In this document: one piece after another, positions 34,301 through 42,072 of the stretch
Layout: every line of letters starts with the position of its first letter
Numbering within the stretch: position 1 is the stretch's first letter
DNA from: Alphaproteobacteria bacterium
GTDB lineage: Bacteria > Pseudomonadota > Alphaproteobacteria > Rhizobiales > JAJFHC01
Direction of reading: 5' to 3'
Assembly: GCA_021775805.1 (NCBI GenBank)
Contig: JAJFHD010000105.1
Span: forward strand, 1 to 64,000
Length of the DNA: 64,000 bases
Notes under the pieces: generated by a model
Told to the model about the DNA's origin: nothing
Database searches by the model: none
What the model saw: only the letters and a program-made list of their open reading frames with translations
Translations under genes and position numbers: made by a program

Positions 34301-34479
34301 ACACCTGGCTGCTGCTGGTCAAGGAGAACAACTGGTTGGCGGACATGTTCCGTTACGACTACGCCCCGGATATCAAGCTTGTTTCCGACGTTTTCAAAGA
34401 CACATTCCTCGGTCGCGCATTTCGGCGGCCGGGTATTCTGCGAAACGTCCTAATCAAGATGTTCGGCAGATCCGGATAG
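31333..34479 (+). CDS. Large multidomain glycosyltransferase (GT2/GT92-like plus GT4)
   Basis: 1048 aa. Residues ~8-300 resemble the Glyco_tranf_2_4/GT92-type domain with the metal motif HVDVDEF (93-99). Residues ~325-700 form a GT-B GT4 enzyme (start GRICFVSFELVGPTNTGGIG, FFGRLETRKGLDRFL, then PSRLDNLPYTVYECLENGVP with the E-x7-E type motif). The last ~330 residues look like a third glycosyltransferase-like domain without a clear motif. No membrane helices are seen, so it is cytoplasmic. ATG 31333 has no strong Shine-Dalgarno. It heads the plus-strand glycan genes and is followed 40 bp later by a membrane protein. Substrates unknown. Confidence 0.82.
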   Translation: MTTKNRTDTHVVCFAGSLDTDLLPHFLAHYRHLGACAFHFVLHGDFSSEAISFLTDQNDVTIEDRVYEPYGDFLQSRCVNNVLLKLLGKWVFHVDVDEFVELPYRTTGRTIAALQVFGCDALPAYMLQRVSADGSLAALSPDQEIWDVFPKAEFNLSERMGVDRAIWKSKFPLFLVGERTARKRGNHLPPNDWPAERAPLRAVVHHFKWRKTLLESLERERKKESGTHEYEAYNAWLSGHDNLVPVENARRLTREDLFAIGLLTRADRQNLKVYSLLRQIRSARDSESFPSPTLQRKAERLFESRTGGNAMVGGRDAVSPQGLFARPGRICFVSFELVGPTNTGGIGTAISALAEALSAFGHDVHVLFCPHTGHSSLHELWHEMWNSRGVTLHYLPHRTSTETPEPPREQVCREISRYLSGHSFDLIHFHENGGIGSHVAQLSKSSAGFAKTKICVSAHGPQAWHKQGNLDTWWQSENDIAEFEMSMMRSADLVLSPSQYMLDWIAENMIELTNGVVVRNVLPGSSRVFRQEDRAHRLVDEIVFFGRLETRKGLDRFLKAIELLKEVDTPQFALTFLGRVANQEHALQIEEVCRKHGITYEIISNLGTVEAVNYLRCANCVVVIPSRLDNLPYTVYECLENGVPVITSSIGGIPELVPADERTNVLRADEPGQLAEALAQLLADGVSPGSLAFDPALVELENIAVHSRLVEEAAAAETPIPDLSDVTVIVYGDEASGISDLFVERLNTWAADGVGRFLLPPHMNADLVDVSDASPEVRTYPGDGDGFLADVGALTQNRSIVYCHTQVVADEHALRNMIVMLRSTKVDAVVAGYRFGVLDLAGASVTESSDEILPLALARSSAAGQNIFGTGLFAVELGDVEDIQLMNLTDGDREFFHWKVLNQVAASGGEILAIPSSQATRIVSPSEDWGTRMTRGHWNDLLHPWTRRVQANMRPAIYLAAERQAVRTSDVDHLRNFLNHEHQRSLTDEDTWLLLVKENNWLADMFRYDYAPDIKLVSDVFKDTFLGRAFRRPGILRNVLIKMFGRSG

Positions 34480-34519
34480 CGAATGGGAGTTCACAGGTGA
34501 GGTTCATTGGGGCGGACGC

Positions 34520-35863
34520 GTGCAAACTCGAGATGTAAATCAGGAATCTCCGACCGTTGATGGATATCATGTGTTCTGGTTCGCGGTTCTTTTCCTTGTT
34601 GGCGTTCTGCCCGCACTGATCAATGGTTTTCCACTCTATCAAAACGACTCCGGTAGCTACAGCGGAGCGCATGCGATTGCGACCGGCATTCGTTCTGTCA
34701 TGCCTGGACTTCTCGCAAAGCCCCTCTTTCCGTTGCTGGGTTCGTGGGCGCTCGCGTTTGTCAATGCTGCATTTGTCAGTCTCGTGGTCGTCAGGTTTTC
34801 CACCGTGGCGCTGCCGCATGTGCCGATGGGATTGGTCGTTCTCGGAGTCTTTGCGGCGGGAACGCCGTTTTTCAGCTCGTCGATCATGCCCGACATGTGG
34901 ATATCGCTCGCTTATCTGACCTTGCTCTTGTTGCTCATTCGGTTTTCATGGATCGATTTTACGCTCTGTGTCATTGCCGTGATGGGCCACGGTTTGAACC
35001 CGTATATCTTTGCATCCACATTGATCCTGGCCATCCTGTTCCTTCGCGGATCAAGGGGTCGGGCCGCGAAACTGATTGTCACAATTCTGTTCAGTTCGAT
35101 CCTGCTTGAGGGCGGGATCAGTTACCTCGGGCGTGGTGAACTTTTTCCTGCGAAGATCGGCGCGGCGGTTGTGGCGTCAAAAGTCATCAACGATGTGCCC
35201 GAAGCCTACGATCGCTTCTGTGACCGGTTTGCGGAAGAGAAAATCTGCAGGTTGAGGACCAAGGTTGATGCCCGCCGCTCTCTTCGGGTCGACAAATTCG
35301 ACCAGTATCTCTGGGATGCCGACCTGCTGTCGCGGCAAGGGCCGCAAGATGACACTTTGACCTGGAATGAGTTCAATGCCGCGGGGATCAAGCTGGGCTT
35401 GTTTGTTCTAAGGAATTATCCGGTCGAGTATGTGAAAAAATCTCTGTCGGAGTTTCCAAGAATGTTCCGTGGAAACGGATGCCTCTCGGAAGGGTCCGGA
35501 TATGGGAACATCTTGCCGGAGGCCTGGCGGGAGGTTGGCGTTCTCAACACCGACGACGTCCGTTCGCTGGCGCGGCGCGGCGTTTATGAAGGCGCGACCC
35601 TCTGTTCTGTGCTGTCGTGGCTGAGGTTCGTAACGTATATCTCGGCAATGGTTGCGGCGTTGTACATTCTTGTCTTTCGGTCGGGAGCGCTGCGTTTTCA
35701 GGTGCTTGTTCTTTTCGCTGCCATATGGGTAAACGACACCGGCTATTTGTTCACGTCCGGATGGGTGCCGCGGTATCATGACCGGATACTCTTGCTGGCG
35801 GCGACAATCGTTCTGTTGCTGATCAATCACCTTTCCGGCCGGCGCAAGCATGACAAGATTTGA
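34520..35863 (+). CDS. Polytopic membrane protein of unknown function
   Basis: 447 aa, GTG start with GGGGCGG upstream. About nine membrane helices surround a large polar loop (~225-330). The first loop, NGFPLYQNDSGSYSGA, has the acidic/Asp-Ser character seen in GT-C-type glycosyltransferases, but no standard motif confirms this. It follows the large glycosyltransferase gene by 40 bp and faces the DPM1-like gene, so a role in surface glycan assembly is inferred from context only. Confidence 0.65.
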   Translation: MQTRDVNQESPTVDGYHVFWFAVLFLVGVLPALINGFPLYQNDSGSYSGAHAIATGIRSVMPGLLAKPLFPLLGSWALAFVNAAFVSLVVVRFSTVALPHVPMGLVVLGVFAAGTPFFSSSIMPDMWISLAYLTLLLLLIRFSWIDFTLCVIAVMGHGLNPYIFASTLILAILFLRGSRGRAAKLIVTILFSSILLEGGISYLGRGELFPAKIGAAVVASKVINDVPEAYDRFCDRFAEEKICRLRTKVDARRSLRVDKFDQYLWDADLLSRQGPQDDTLTWNEFNAAGIKLGLFVLRNYPVEYVKKSLSEFPRMFRGNGCLSEGSGYGNILPEAWREVGVLNTDDVRSLARRGVYEGATLCSVLSWLRFVTYISAMVAALYILVFRSGALRFQVLVLFAAIWVNDTGYLFTSGWVPRYHDRILLLAATIVLLLINHLSGRRKHDKI

Positions 35864-35914
35864 TCCAGGCCTGGATATCTCAGAGGATCGCGGGATCATG
35901 AACACAGAAACGGT

Positions 35915-37180
35915 CTAGGGGTCCGCATCCCCGGTTCCGCGATCGCGGCTGTGCGTCAAGCTCACCTTGAGATCCAGTATGCTGCCCAGAAAGCCGGCGA
36001 ATATGGCCTGTACCCCGAAGGCCATTGTCGTGACCGATGGCACGACAATACGCATCATCCAGCTGTAGTTGAGCTGACTGAAGGATGTGTTGCCCCAAAT
36101 GTAGACGGCATAAACCAGTCCCGCGGCTCCGACGAAAAAGAATGCAGCCCCCAGGATAACCACGAACTCGAGGCGCAGGTAGGGTTGGATCAGACGGGAA
36201 CCGGAGGTTGCCGGCAGCAGTCCCGTTTTCACCGCATATTGTTGCGCCAGCAAATAGAACAGTACGATCTGTCCGCTAACGACGATCGCGCCCATGGCGA
36301 CAACCAGCGTGTGGACATCAAACACAATCGACCCCAGCTGAAGGGGGCCGGGTAGAATAGCGATCATGGCGATCAGGCCCAATGCCATGAGCCCAAGGCC
36401 GGGATAGAGAAACAGCCAGCGCGGGGCGTACATCAGCAGAAATCTCAAATGACGCCAACCATCGCGCCAGGTGCGCAGATGTGGTGGACGGTTGCGTCCG
36501 TCAGGGCTGAGAGTCGTGGGAACTTCGGCTATCGAGAAGCCTTTCAGAACCGATTTCACGACCATCTCAGAGGCAAATTCCATGCCCGTCGTCTGCAGAC
36601 CCAATTCGTGAAAAGCCTGACGGCGGATACCTCTCAGACCGCAGTGGAAATCGGTGATGTTGCTGCGAAAAAATATCCTGCCGATCAAGCTCAGAACGGG
36701 GTTGCCAAGATAGCGATGCAGGAATGGCATGGCTCCCGGTGCGATGCCGCCCTGGAACCGATTGCCCATAACGAGGTCGTTGCCGTCTTCGAGCGCTTCG
36801 ACAAAGCCTGAAAGGTCGGAGAAGTCGTAAGAATCGTCACTGTCGCCGATTATGACGAAGCGTCCGCGGGCCGCGTCAATGCCCGCGGCGATGGCGGCGC
36901 CGTATCCCTTTGTGGTTACCTCGACAACGCGGGCGCCGGCATTTTTTCCGATTTCCTGACTGCCGTCGGTGCTGCCATTGTCGGCAACGACGACTTCGCC
37001 CGATATACCGCTTGCTTCGATAAACGCATTTGCTTTGGAAATGCAGATGCCAAGCGTTCGGGCTTCGTCCAGACACGGCATGACAATCGATAATTCGAGT
37101 GCATCACGTGCACGGGCATTTCCTCCGGCACTGGTTTGTGACAAGTCGACTTCCTGACAATGGCCGGATTTTGCATGCAT
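35915..37180 (-). CDS. DPM1-like GT2 glycosyltransferase with C-terminal membrane helices
   Basis: 421 aa. The N-terminal GT2 domain has LSIVMPCLDEARTLG, the nucleotide motif VVADNGSTDGS and the metal motif IGDSDDSYD, followed by GNRFQGGI, as in polyprenyl-phosphate mannose/glucose synthases. Four C-terminal membrane helices (~255-400) anchor it. Such enzymes make undecaprenyl-phosphate sugars for transfer outside the membrane, which would supply a GT-C transferase such as the neighbouring polytopic protein. It converges with that gene and diverges from the PqqD-like gene. Confidence 0.87.
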   Translation of the reverse strand: MHAKSGHCQEVDLSQTSAGGNARARDALELSIVMPCLDEARTLGICISKANAFIEASGISGEVVVADNGSTDGSQEIGKNAGARVVEVTTKGYGAAIAAGIDAARGRFVIIGDSDDSYDFSDLSGFVEALEDGNDLVMGNRFQGGIAPGAMPFLHRYLGNPVLSLIGRIFFRSNITDFHCGLRGIRRQAFHELGLQTTGMEFASEMVVKSVLKGFSIAEVPTTLSPDGRNRPPHLRTWRDGWRHLRFLLMYAPRWLFLYPGLGLMALGLIAMIAILPGPLQLGSIVFDVHTLVVAMGAIVVSGQIVLFYLLAQQYAVKTGLLPATSGSRLIQPYLRLEFVVILGAAFFFVGAAGLVYAVYIWGNTSFSQLNYSWMMRIVVPSVTTMAFGVQAIFAGFLGSILDLKVSLTHSRDRGTGDADP

Positions 37181-37382
37181 GACAGCGCGTAGGGTCCGGA
37201 ATTTTGAGTGTCATTATGGCCGCTTAGCATACAGACACCGACCCGCGGTGCAATCGCGCAATTGTCGGGCGATCGCGGCTGGAGGTAATTTCGGCTGTCC
37301 AGCAAGCGGCAGATTGAGGCCTGTGTTTGACTTGTTGGGAGCGTCTGTTAAGACAACCGCTTCTGAAAACAAAGGTGTTGCA

Positions 37383-37799
37383 ATGCAGTTATTTTACATC
37401 GTGGATTCCCTTTCGACGGCCTCCGAAGAGTTCGATGGTGAAACCATTGTGATTCAGTTCAAGGTCGGCACCTACTCTGTTTTTTCCGGAAGCGGAACCC
37501 AGATCTTTTCGATGCTGGCAAAGCCTTGCAGCGTGGCGGCAATCACATCTGCGGTCGTGGAAGGCAGCGGTGCGGATCCAGCGACTGTCGGCAAAGATGT
37601 AGCGGCATTCATAAGCTCTCTTTCTGATGCGAAGATCATTGTCGCGACCGACCAGATGGACAACGCAACCCCGTTGGAGTTTTCGGGTGATTTCACGACA
37701 CCGGTGATGGAAACGTTCGAAGACCTGGCCGACATGATGCTGGTCGATCCGGTTCATGAAGTGGATATCGATAAAGGCTGGCCGAAGCAGGCGACTTGA
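37383..37799 (+). CDS. PqqD-like RRE-domain protein
   Basis: 138 aa. Residues 1-95 fit the winged-helix PqqD/RiPP recognition element pattern: strands with GTYSVFSGSGTQIFSML, a helix-turn, then VGKDVAAFISSL. A short acidic tail (METFEDLADMMLVDP) follows, as in PqqD-like proteins that accompany HprK-like kinases (the HPr-rel-A type sets). AGG lies upstream of ATG 37383; the frame extends further but without support. It is 17 bp before the HprK-like gene. No precursor peptide was recognised nearby, so the bound partner may be encoded elsewhere or be a protein. Confidence 0.78.
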   Translation: MQLFYIVDSLSTASEEFDGETIVIQFKVGTYSVFSGSGTQIFSMLAKPCSVAAITSAVVEGSGADPATVGKDVAAFISSLSDAKIIVATDQMDNATPLEFSGDFTTPVMETFEDLADMMLVDPVHEVDIDKGWPKQAT

Positions 37800-37816
37800 C
37801 TCAAGGACGCCTCGAT

Positions 37817-38857
37817 ATGTCATGTTCTTTGAACTACAACGACGTGTTGCGTCAGATCTTTGTCGACGTTCAGGCCTATCGTGCCGTTGAACGCCGTGTT
37901 CGAAATCTGAAGTTCGGGCCCATCTCCCTTTCCCTGTCTGTTGTCGGCGAACCGATGGAAGCGGCGATCATGCCGACCATAGAACATGCCGAGAATGGTG
38001 CCGGTGGCGGCGTGCCGATCCAGGTGACGGACTTCGAAGGGAACGAGCCTGCCCTCGTGACGAAACTTGCCGAAAGTTTTCCCTCGGATTTTCAACAGGT
38101 GAACTTGCAGTCTGGGTCAAGGATGGCCGCAAGCTGGGATTCGTTGCCCCGGTTTTTTGAAATGTATCACGCAGAGTCCCATGCAGGCATGATGTTCCTG
38201 TCACAGCGCTCGTTGATGCCGGGCTGGGAGTGGGCGTCGCCTCTGAAGCGCATTCTACACTGGATGACCGTGCAGACGCCCTACGTCGTGGTCCACGGGG
38301 CAAGTCTTCAATTCGAAGATGCCGGACTGCTGCTTGTCGGCCATAGTGGTGCGGGAAAGTCGACAACCACTGCACGCGCCCTGACGGAAGGCTTCATCAG
38401 CGCGGGTGATGATATGTTGCTGGTGGATGTGGACGGTTCACGTCCGACAGCGCATGCTCTTTATGACGCCATCAAGGTCAATGCTGCAATGGCACGGGAT
38501 CTGTCGCTGCGAGGGCAGATAACCTGGCGCGACGTGGAGAGCCATGGCGGGAAGAAGTTTTGTAAAATCAGCGAATTGGCGAAGGGATCCCTGGTGAGCG
38601 CACTTGGTTTGAACGCCATACTGGTCCCTCAGGTGGTTGACAGTTCTGCAAGTCGGATCGTGCCCGGCGTGGCGATGGATGCATTGCGGGTTCTGGCGCC
38701 GTCGACCATGAACATATTGCGTGGCGGAGAGCAGAAGACGTTGGCCAAGCTGGCAAAAATTACGCGATCGCTGCCCACCTACCGGCTGGAGTTAGGAAGC
38801 AACCCGGTTCAACTCGTCGATCTGTTGCGCCAGTTTTGCCGTGATCTGGGCACATGA
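37817..38857 (+). CDS. HprK-like P-loop kinase (HprK-related kinase)
   Basis: 346 aa. The C-terminal half is an HPr kinase/PEPCK-type P-loop domain with Walker A GHSGAGKSTTT (from residue 175) and the following acidic ISAGDDMLLVD. It is not a PTS HPr kinase: the N-terminal half is unrelated and no HPr gene is nearby. In lasso peptide and related clusters, HprK-like kinases phosphorylate a peptide Ser; elsewhere the substrate is unknown. ATG 37817 with AAGGA upstream is chosen. It overlaps the next glycosyltransferase gene by 4 bp (ATGA), so translation is coupled. Confidence 0.82.
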   Translation: MSCSLNYNDVLRQIFVDVQAYRAVERRVRNLKFGPISLSLSVVGEPMEAAIMPTIEHAENGAGGGVPIQVTDFEGNEPALVTKLAESFPSDFQQVNLQSGSRMAASWDSLPRFFEMYHAESHAGMMFLSQRSLMPGWEWASPLKRILHWMTVQTPYVVVHGASLQFEDAGLLLVGHSGAGKSTTTARALTEGFISAGDDMLLVDVDGSRPTAHALYDAIKVNAAMARDLSLRGQITWRDVESHGGKKFCKISELAKGSLVSALGLNAILVPQVVDSSASRIVPGVAMDALRVLAPSTMNILRGGEQKTLAKLAKITRSLPTYRLELGSNPVQLVDLLRQFCRDLGT

Positions 38858-39612
38858 ATCCGGCGACGGTTTCAGTAATAATTCCGTGCGCGGGCATGGC
38901 CAATTTCCTGACTGACGCCGTTGACTCAGTTCTTCGCCAGGATCATCCGATCCATGAAATTCTGATTGTTCATCCTGCCGGTGACGTCGAAACGGCTCTA
39001 GTGGGTCAACAATACGTCAGGCGAGGCGCCCCGGTCGTCCTGTTGGAAGGGCCGGAGTCGGGGCCGGGACCGGTTCGTAATGTAGGGCTGGCACATGCTA
39101 CGGGAGAGGTTATTGCATTCCTGGATGCAGACGACTTGTGGCCTGCCGGAAAAGTTTCGATGCAGTTGGATCGTCTGGCAATGGAACCGCAGGTGGATGC
39201 CGTCGGCGGCCTGGCAGTGCATTTCGAGTTCCTCGACAAATGTGAATTGAAACCGACAGCCGATCCCGGCAACGTGGTCGGCGTGTCGTCGGTGTTGGGA
39301 ATGATGATTTTTCGCCGGACGATATTTGATAAGATTGGTGGATTCGACGAAGACTTTCTCTATGCCGAAGATATCGACCTTTTCCTGCGGATGCGCGATT
39401 TCGGCGTTTCCTCTACAATTTTGGACGCAACGACCCTGTACTATCGGCGGCACGGCAATTCGATGATGTTGGCAGACAATCCGCGCAAAAGAACTGACTT
39501 GATGCTGGCGACCATGAAGTCGGTCCGGCGCCGGCGTCAGATCGGACTGCCGCCCGCGGACAAGCAGATGTTGACGGGCGACCTTGAATCCTGGCCGAGG
39601 GATCGACCGTGA
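38854..39612 (+). CDS. GT2 glycosyltransferase, tandem paralogue 1
   Basis: 252 aa GT-A fold. It starts VSVIIPCAGMANFLTDAV and has the metal-binding AFLDADDLWP, the acceptor-side GGFDEDFLYAEDIDLFLRMRD and a C-terminal KSVRRRRQIGLPP tail shared by its three neighbours. The donor-binding segment that is normally VDDGSTD is replaced by IVHPAGDVETA, so the first Asp motif is lost. Start overlaps the HprK-like gene by 4 bp. First of four tandem paralogues. Confidence 0.85.
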   Translation: MNPATVSVIIPCAGMANFLTDAVDSVLRQDHPIHEILIVHPAGDVETALVGQQYVRRGAPVVLLEGPESGPGPVRNVGLAHATGEVIAFLDADDLWPAGKVSMQLDRLAMEPQVDAVGGLAVHFEFLDKCELKPTADPGNVVGVSSVLGMMIFRRTIFDKIGGFDEDFLYAEDIDLFLRMRDFGVSSTILDATTLYYRRHGNSMMLADNPRKRTDLMLATMKSVRRRRQIGLPPADKQMLTGDLESWPRDRP

Positions 39613-39709
39613 CCCGTGCGTGCGATCTTCAATTGCGTCTGTTGCCGGTTGGCCGCCTCGCCGGTCGGGGTGCCACGTCCGCCGACGCACCCTGTGCTGG
39701 GCCCCACCG

Positions 39710-40468
39710 ATGAACCAGAACAGTTTTTCGGTGGTGATGCCGTGCTCGGAAATGGCCCATTTTCTACTTTTTGCGGTGAGGTCCATCCTGCGTCAGGGCG
39801 TGCCTGTTCGAGAGATTATTGTTGTGCATCCCGAGACAGACCTCGAAACGGCTGCGGTGGGGCGTGATCTTGCGTTGCAGGGTGCCCCGGTCGCGGTCAT
39901 CGAAGGACCTGACACCGGGCCGGGGCCGTCACGCAACATCGGGCTGGCGCGGGCAAGCGGTGAGGTTATTGCCTTCCTGGACGCCGACGACATTTGGCCG
40001 AAGGACAAACTGACGCTGCAGCTGGACCGGCTTTCCCTTTCGCCTACCGTGGATGCGGTCGGCGGTCTGACGACCCGGTTCGATGTTCTGGACGACGTTG
40101 CATTGGAACCCGCAGCCGATGCCGCGATTGCAACTGCCCTGTTCCCTGTTGTGGGAATGATGATCTTTCGGCCCAGCATGCTCGAAAAGATTGGAGGGTT
40201 TGACGAAGATTTCTACTATGCTGAGGACTTCGACCTTTTCATGAAGATGCGTGACTTGGACGTGCCGCTGGCGGTGCTGGATGCGCCGACGCTCTTCTAC
40301 CGACGGCACGCCAATTCGATGATGACTGCGAGGGATCCCAGAATGAAGTCCGACTTTCGCCTTGCCGCGCCAAAATCGATTCGCCGACGCCGTCAGCCCG
40401 GGCTACAACCCGCGACCGGTCAATTACTGACAGGGAATCTCGAACAATGGCCACATAATCCATTATGA
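39710..40468 (+). CDS. GT2 glycosyltransferase, tandem paralogue 2
   Basis: 252 aa. Same architecture as paralogue 1: FSVVMPCSEMAHFLLFAV, metal motif AFLDADDIWP, GGFDEDFYYAEDFDLFMKMRD, and tail KSIRRRRQPGL. The donor segment reads VVHPETDLETA instead of VDDGSTD. ATG 39710 is chosen by alignment with the paralogues; the frame extends 42 codons upstream into a 97-bp gap. Its 3' end and the following spacer are nearly identical to those of paralogue 3. Confidence 0.85.
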   Translation: MNQNSFSVVMPCSEMAHFLLFAVRSILRQGVPVREIIVVHPETDLETAAVGRDLALQGAPVAVIEGPDTGPGPSRNIGLARASGEVIAFLDADDIWPKDKLTLQLDRLSLSPTVDAVGGLTTRFDVLDDVALEPAADAAIATALFPVVGMMIFRPSMLEKIGGFDEDFYYAEDFDLFMKMRDLDVPLAVLDAPTLFYRRHANSMMTARDPRMKSDFRLAAPKSIRRRRQPGLQPATGQLLTGNLEQWPHNPL

Positions 40469-40602
40469 CTGCCACTCGGTCTGCCGCATTTGCATCGGGA
40501 TAATTCGAAAGATGGGCAAGCGTAGCGTTTCGGTCATAATCCCCTGTGCCGGCATGGCACATTTTCTTCCCAATGCTGTTGGTTCGATACAACGCCAGGA
40601 CG
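40301..40602 (+). repeat. Tandem duplication unit, copy A
   Basis: 302 bp covering the 3' end of paralogue 2, the spacer and the 5' end of paralogue 3. It aligns without any net gap to 41103-41404, exactly 802 bp downstream, with mostly scattered substitutions. Since the spacer is also conserved, this is a gene duplication with its intergenic DNA. Confidence 0.7.
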
Positions 40603-41267
40603 TGCCGGTGCAGGAGATTCTAGTTATTCACCCGTTGCATGACAATGACACGGCTGTGGCCGGGCGTGACCTCGCTTCCCAGGGCGCCCCGGTCGTTGTG
40701 ATTGAGGGACCAGATAATGGACCGGGGCCGGCACGCAACGCCGGGCTGGCGCAGGCAACTGGTGAGGTTATCGCCTTCTTGGACGCCGACGACCTATGGC
40801 CGGAGGACAAATTGGCGCTGCAGATGGAACGGTTGGCCCGCTCACCTAATGTCGATGCGGTCGGTGGCCTAACGACGCGGTTCGAAGCCCTGGACGAAAT
40901 CGCATTGGAACCCGAGCAAGGCACTGCGATTGCCACTGATCTGGCCCCGGCTTCCGGCATGATGATCTGCCGGCGTAGTATGTTCGAAAGAATTGGAGGG
41001 TTTGACGAAGACCTGTTTTATGGCGAGGACATCGATCTCTTCTTGAGAATGCGTGACCTGGATATAGCGCTGGCAGTGTTGGATGCGCCGATGCTCTATT
41101 ACCGGCGGCATGCAAATTCAATGATGACTGCGGGACACCCAAGAATGAAGTCCGACTTTCGCCTTGCTGCTCTGAAATCGGTTCGCCGACGCCGACAGCT
41201 CGGACTGCCGCCGGCGACCGGTCAGATATTGACAGACGATCTCGAACAATGGCCTGATAAACCATAA
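40512..41267 (+). CDS. GT2 glycosyltransferase, tandem paralogue 3
   Basis: 251 aa. It begins MGKRSVSVIIPCAGMAHF and shares almost the whole first 30 residues with paralogue 4. Metal motif AFLDADDLWP; GGFDEDLFYGEDIDLFLRMRD; tail KSVRRRRQLGLPP. The donor segment is VIHPLHDNDTA rather than VDDGSTD. It lies 43 bp after paralogue 2 and 46 bp before paralogue 4 in one run. Confidence 0.85.
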   Translation: MGKRSVSVIIPCAGMAHFLPNAVGSIQRQDVPVQEILVIHPLHDNDTAVAGRDLASQGAPVVVIEGPDNGPGPARNAGLAQATGEVIAFLDADDLWPEDKLALQMERLARSPNVDAVGGLTTRFEALDEIALEPEQGTAIATDLAPASGMMICRRSMFERIGGFDEDLFYGEDIDLFLRMRDLDIALAVLDAPMLYYRRHANSMMTAGHPRMKSDFRLAALKSVRRRRQLGLPPATGQILTDDLEQWPDKP

Positions 41268-41404
41268 TGATTTCCACTCGGCCTGCCTCATTTGCAACGG
41301 AGTAACTCGAAGGATGGGCAAGCCTAGCGTTTCGGTCATTATCCCCTGTGCGGGTATGGCGCATTTTCTTCCCAATGCTGTTGGCTCGATACAACGCCAG
41401 GACG
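41103..41404 (+). repeat. Tandem duplication unit, copy B
   Basis: Second copy of the 302-bp unit at 40301-40602, with the same junction order (3' end of one paralogue, spacer, 5' end of the next). A TTA-to-TAA change shifts the stop codon one codon earlier than in copy A. Confidence 0.7.
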
Positions 41405-42072
41405 AGCAGGTCGATGAAATTCTTATCGCCCACCCGGCGCATGACAACGACACGGCTGAGATGGTTCGTAAACTTGCTGGAGATGGCGTCCCCGTCGTTT
41501 CGTTGGAGGCGCCGGACGAGGGGCCAGGACCGGTGCGTAACGTGGGGTTGGAACGAGCTTGCGGAGACGTAATCGCCTTTCTGGATGCAGACGATCTTTG
41601 GTCGGCGGACAAACTATCGACGCAGCTGGAGCGTCTGAGCATGGCCCCCCATGTGGATGCCGTGGGAGGCATGACCGTGCAGTTCGATGTCCTTGATAAA
41701 GAGGCGCTGGCGCCTGCGGACAACTCCAATACAAATACCGACTTGTTCCCCGTCGTCGGAATGTTGATTTGCCGGCGCACGGTGTTCGACAAGATTGGCC
41801 CCTTCGACGACGATCTTCTCTATTCGGAGGACCTGGATATGCATCTGCGGATGCGTGACTTCGACATTCCTGTGGCGGTGTTGGATGTTCCGTTGCTGTA
41901 TTGGAGGCAACACGACGAGTCGATGACGTCCTTGCCTGACCCCAGAAGATACACGGATATTCGCATTACCATGCTGAAATCAATTCGACGACGTCGGCAA
42001 CTGGGGCTGCCACCGACAGATCGCCAGGTCTTGACCGGTTATGTGGAACCGTGGCCGAGGACGTCCTCATGA
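41314..42072 (+). CDS. GT2 glycosyltransferase, tandem paralogue 4
   Basis: 252 aa. N-terminus MGKPSVSVIIPCAGMAHF nearly identical to paralogue 3, but the C-terminal half is more divergent (GPFDDDLLYSEDLDMHLRMRD, YWRQHDESM). Metal motif AFLDADDLWS. The donor segment is IAHPAHDNDTA. It overlaps the fifth glycosyltransferase gene by 4 bp (ATGA). Divergence outside the shared 5' part suggests either gene conversion at the 5' end or fast evolution of acceptor specificity. Confidence 0.85.
   Translation: MGKPSVSVIIPCAGMAHFLPNAVGSIQRQDEQVDEILIAHPAHDNDTAEMVRKLAGDGVPVVSLEAPDEGPGPVRNVGLERACGDVIAFLDADDLWSADKLSTQLERLSMAPHVDAVGGMTVQFDVLDKEALAPADNSNTNTDLFPVVGMLICRRTVFDKIGPFDDDLLYSEDLDMHLRMRDFDIPVAVLDVPLLYWRQHDESMTSLPDPRRYTDIRITMLKSIRRRRQLGLPPTDRQVLTGYVEPWPRTSS

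Noticed and set aside
37817..38857. PTS HPr kinase/phosphorylase
   Set aside because: Only the P-loop half is HprK-like; there is no HPr or PTS gene nearby and the N-terminal half differs.
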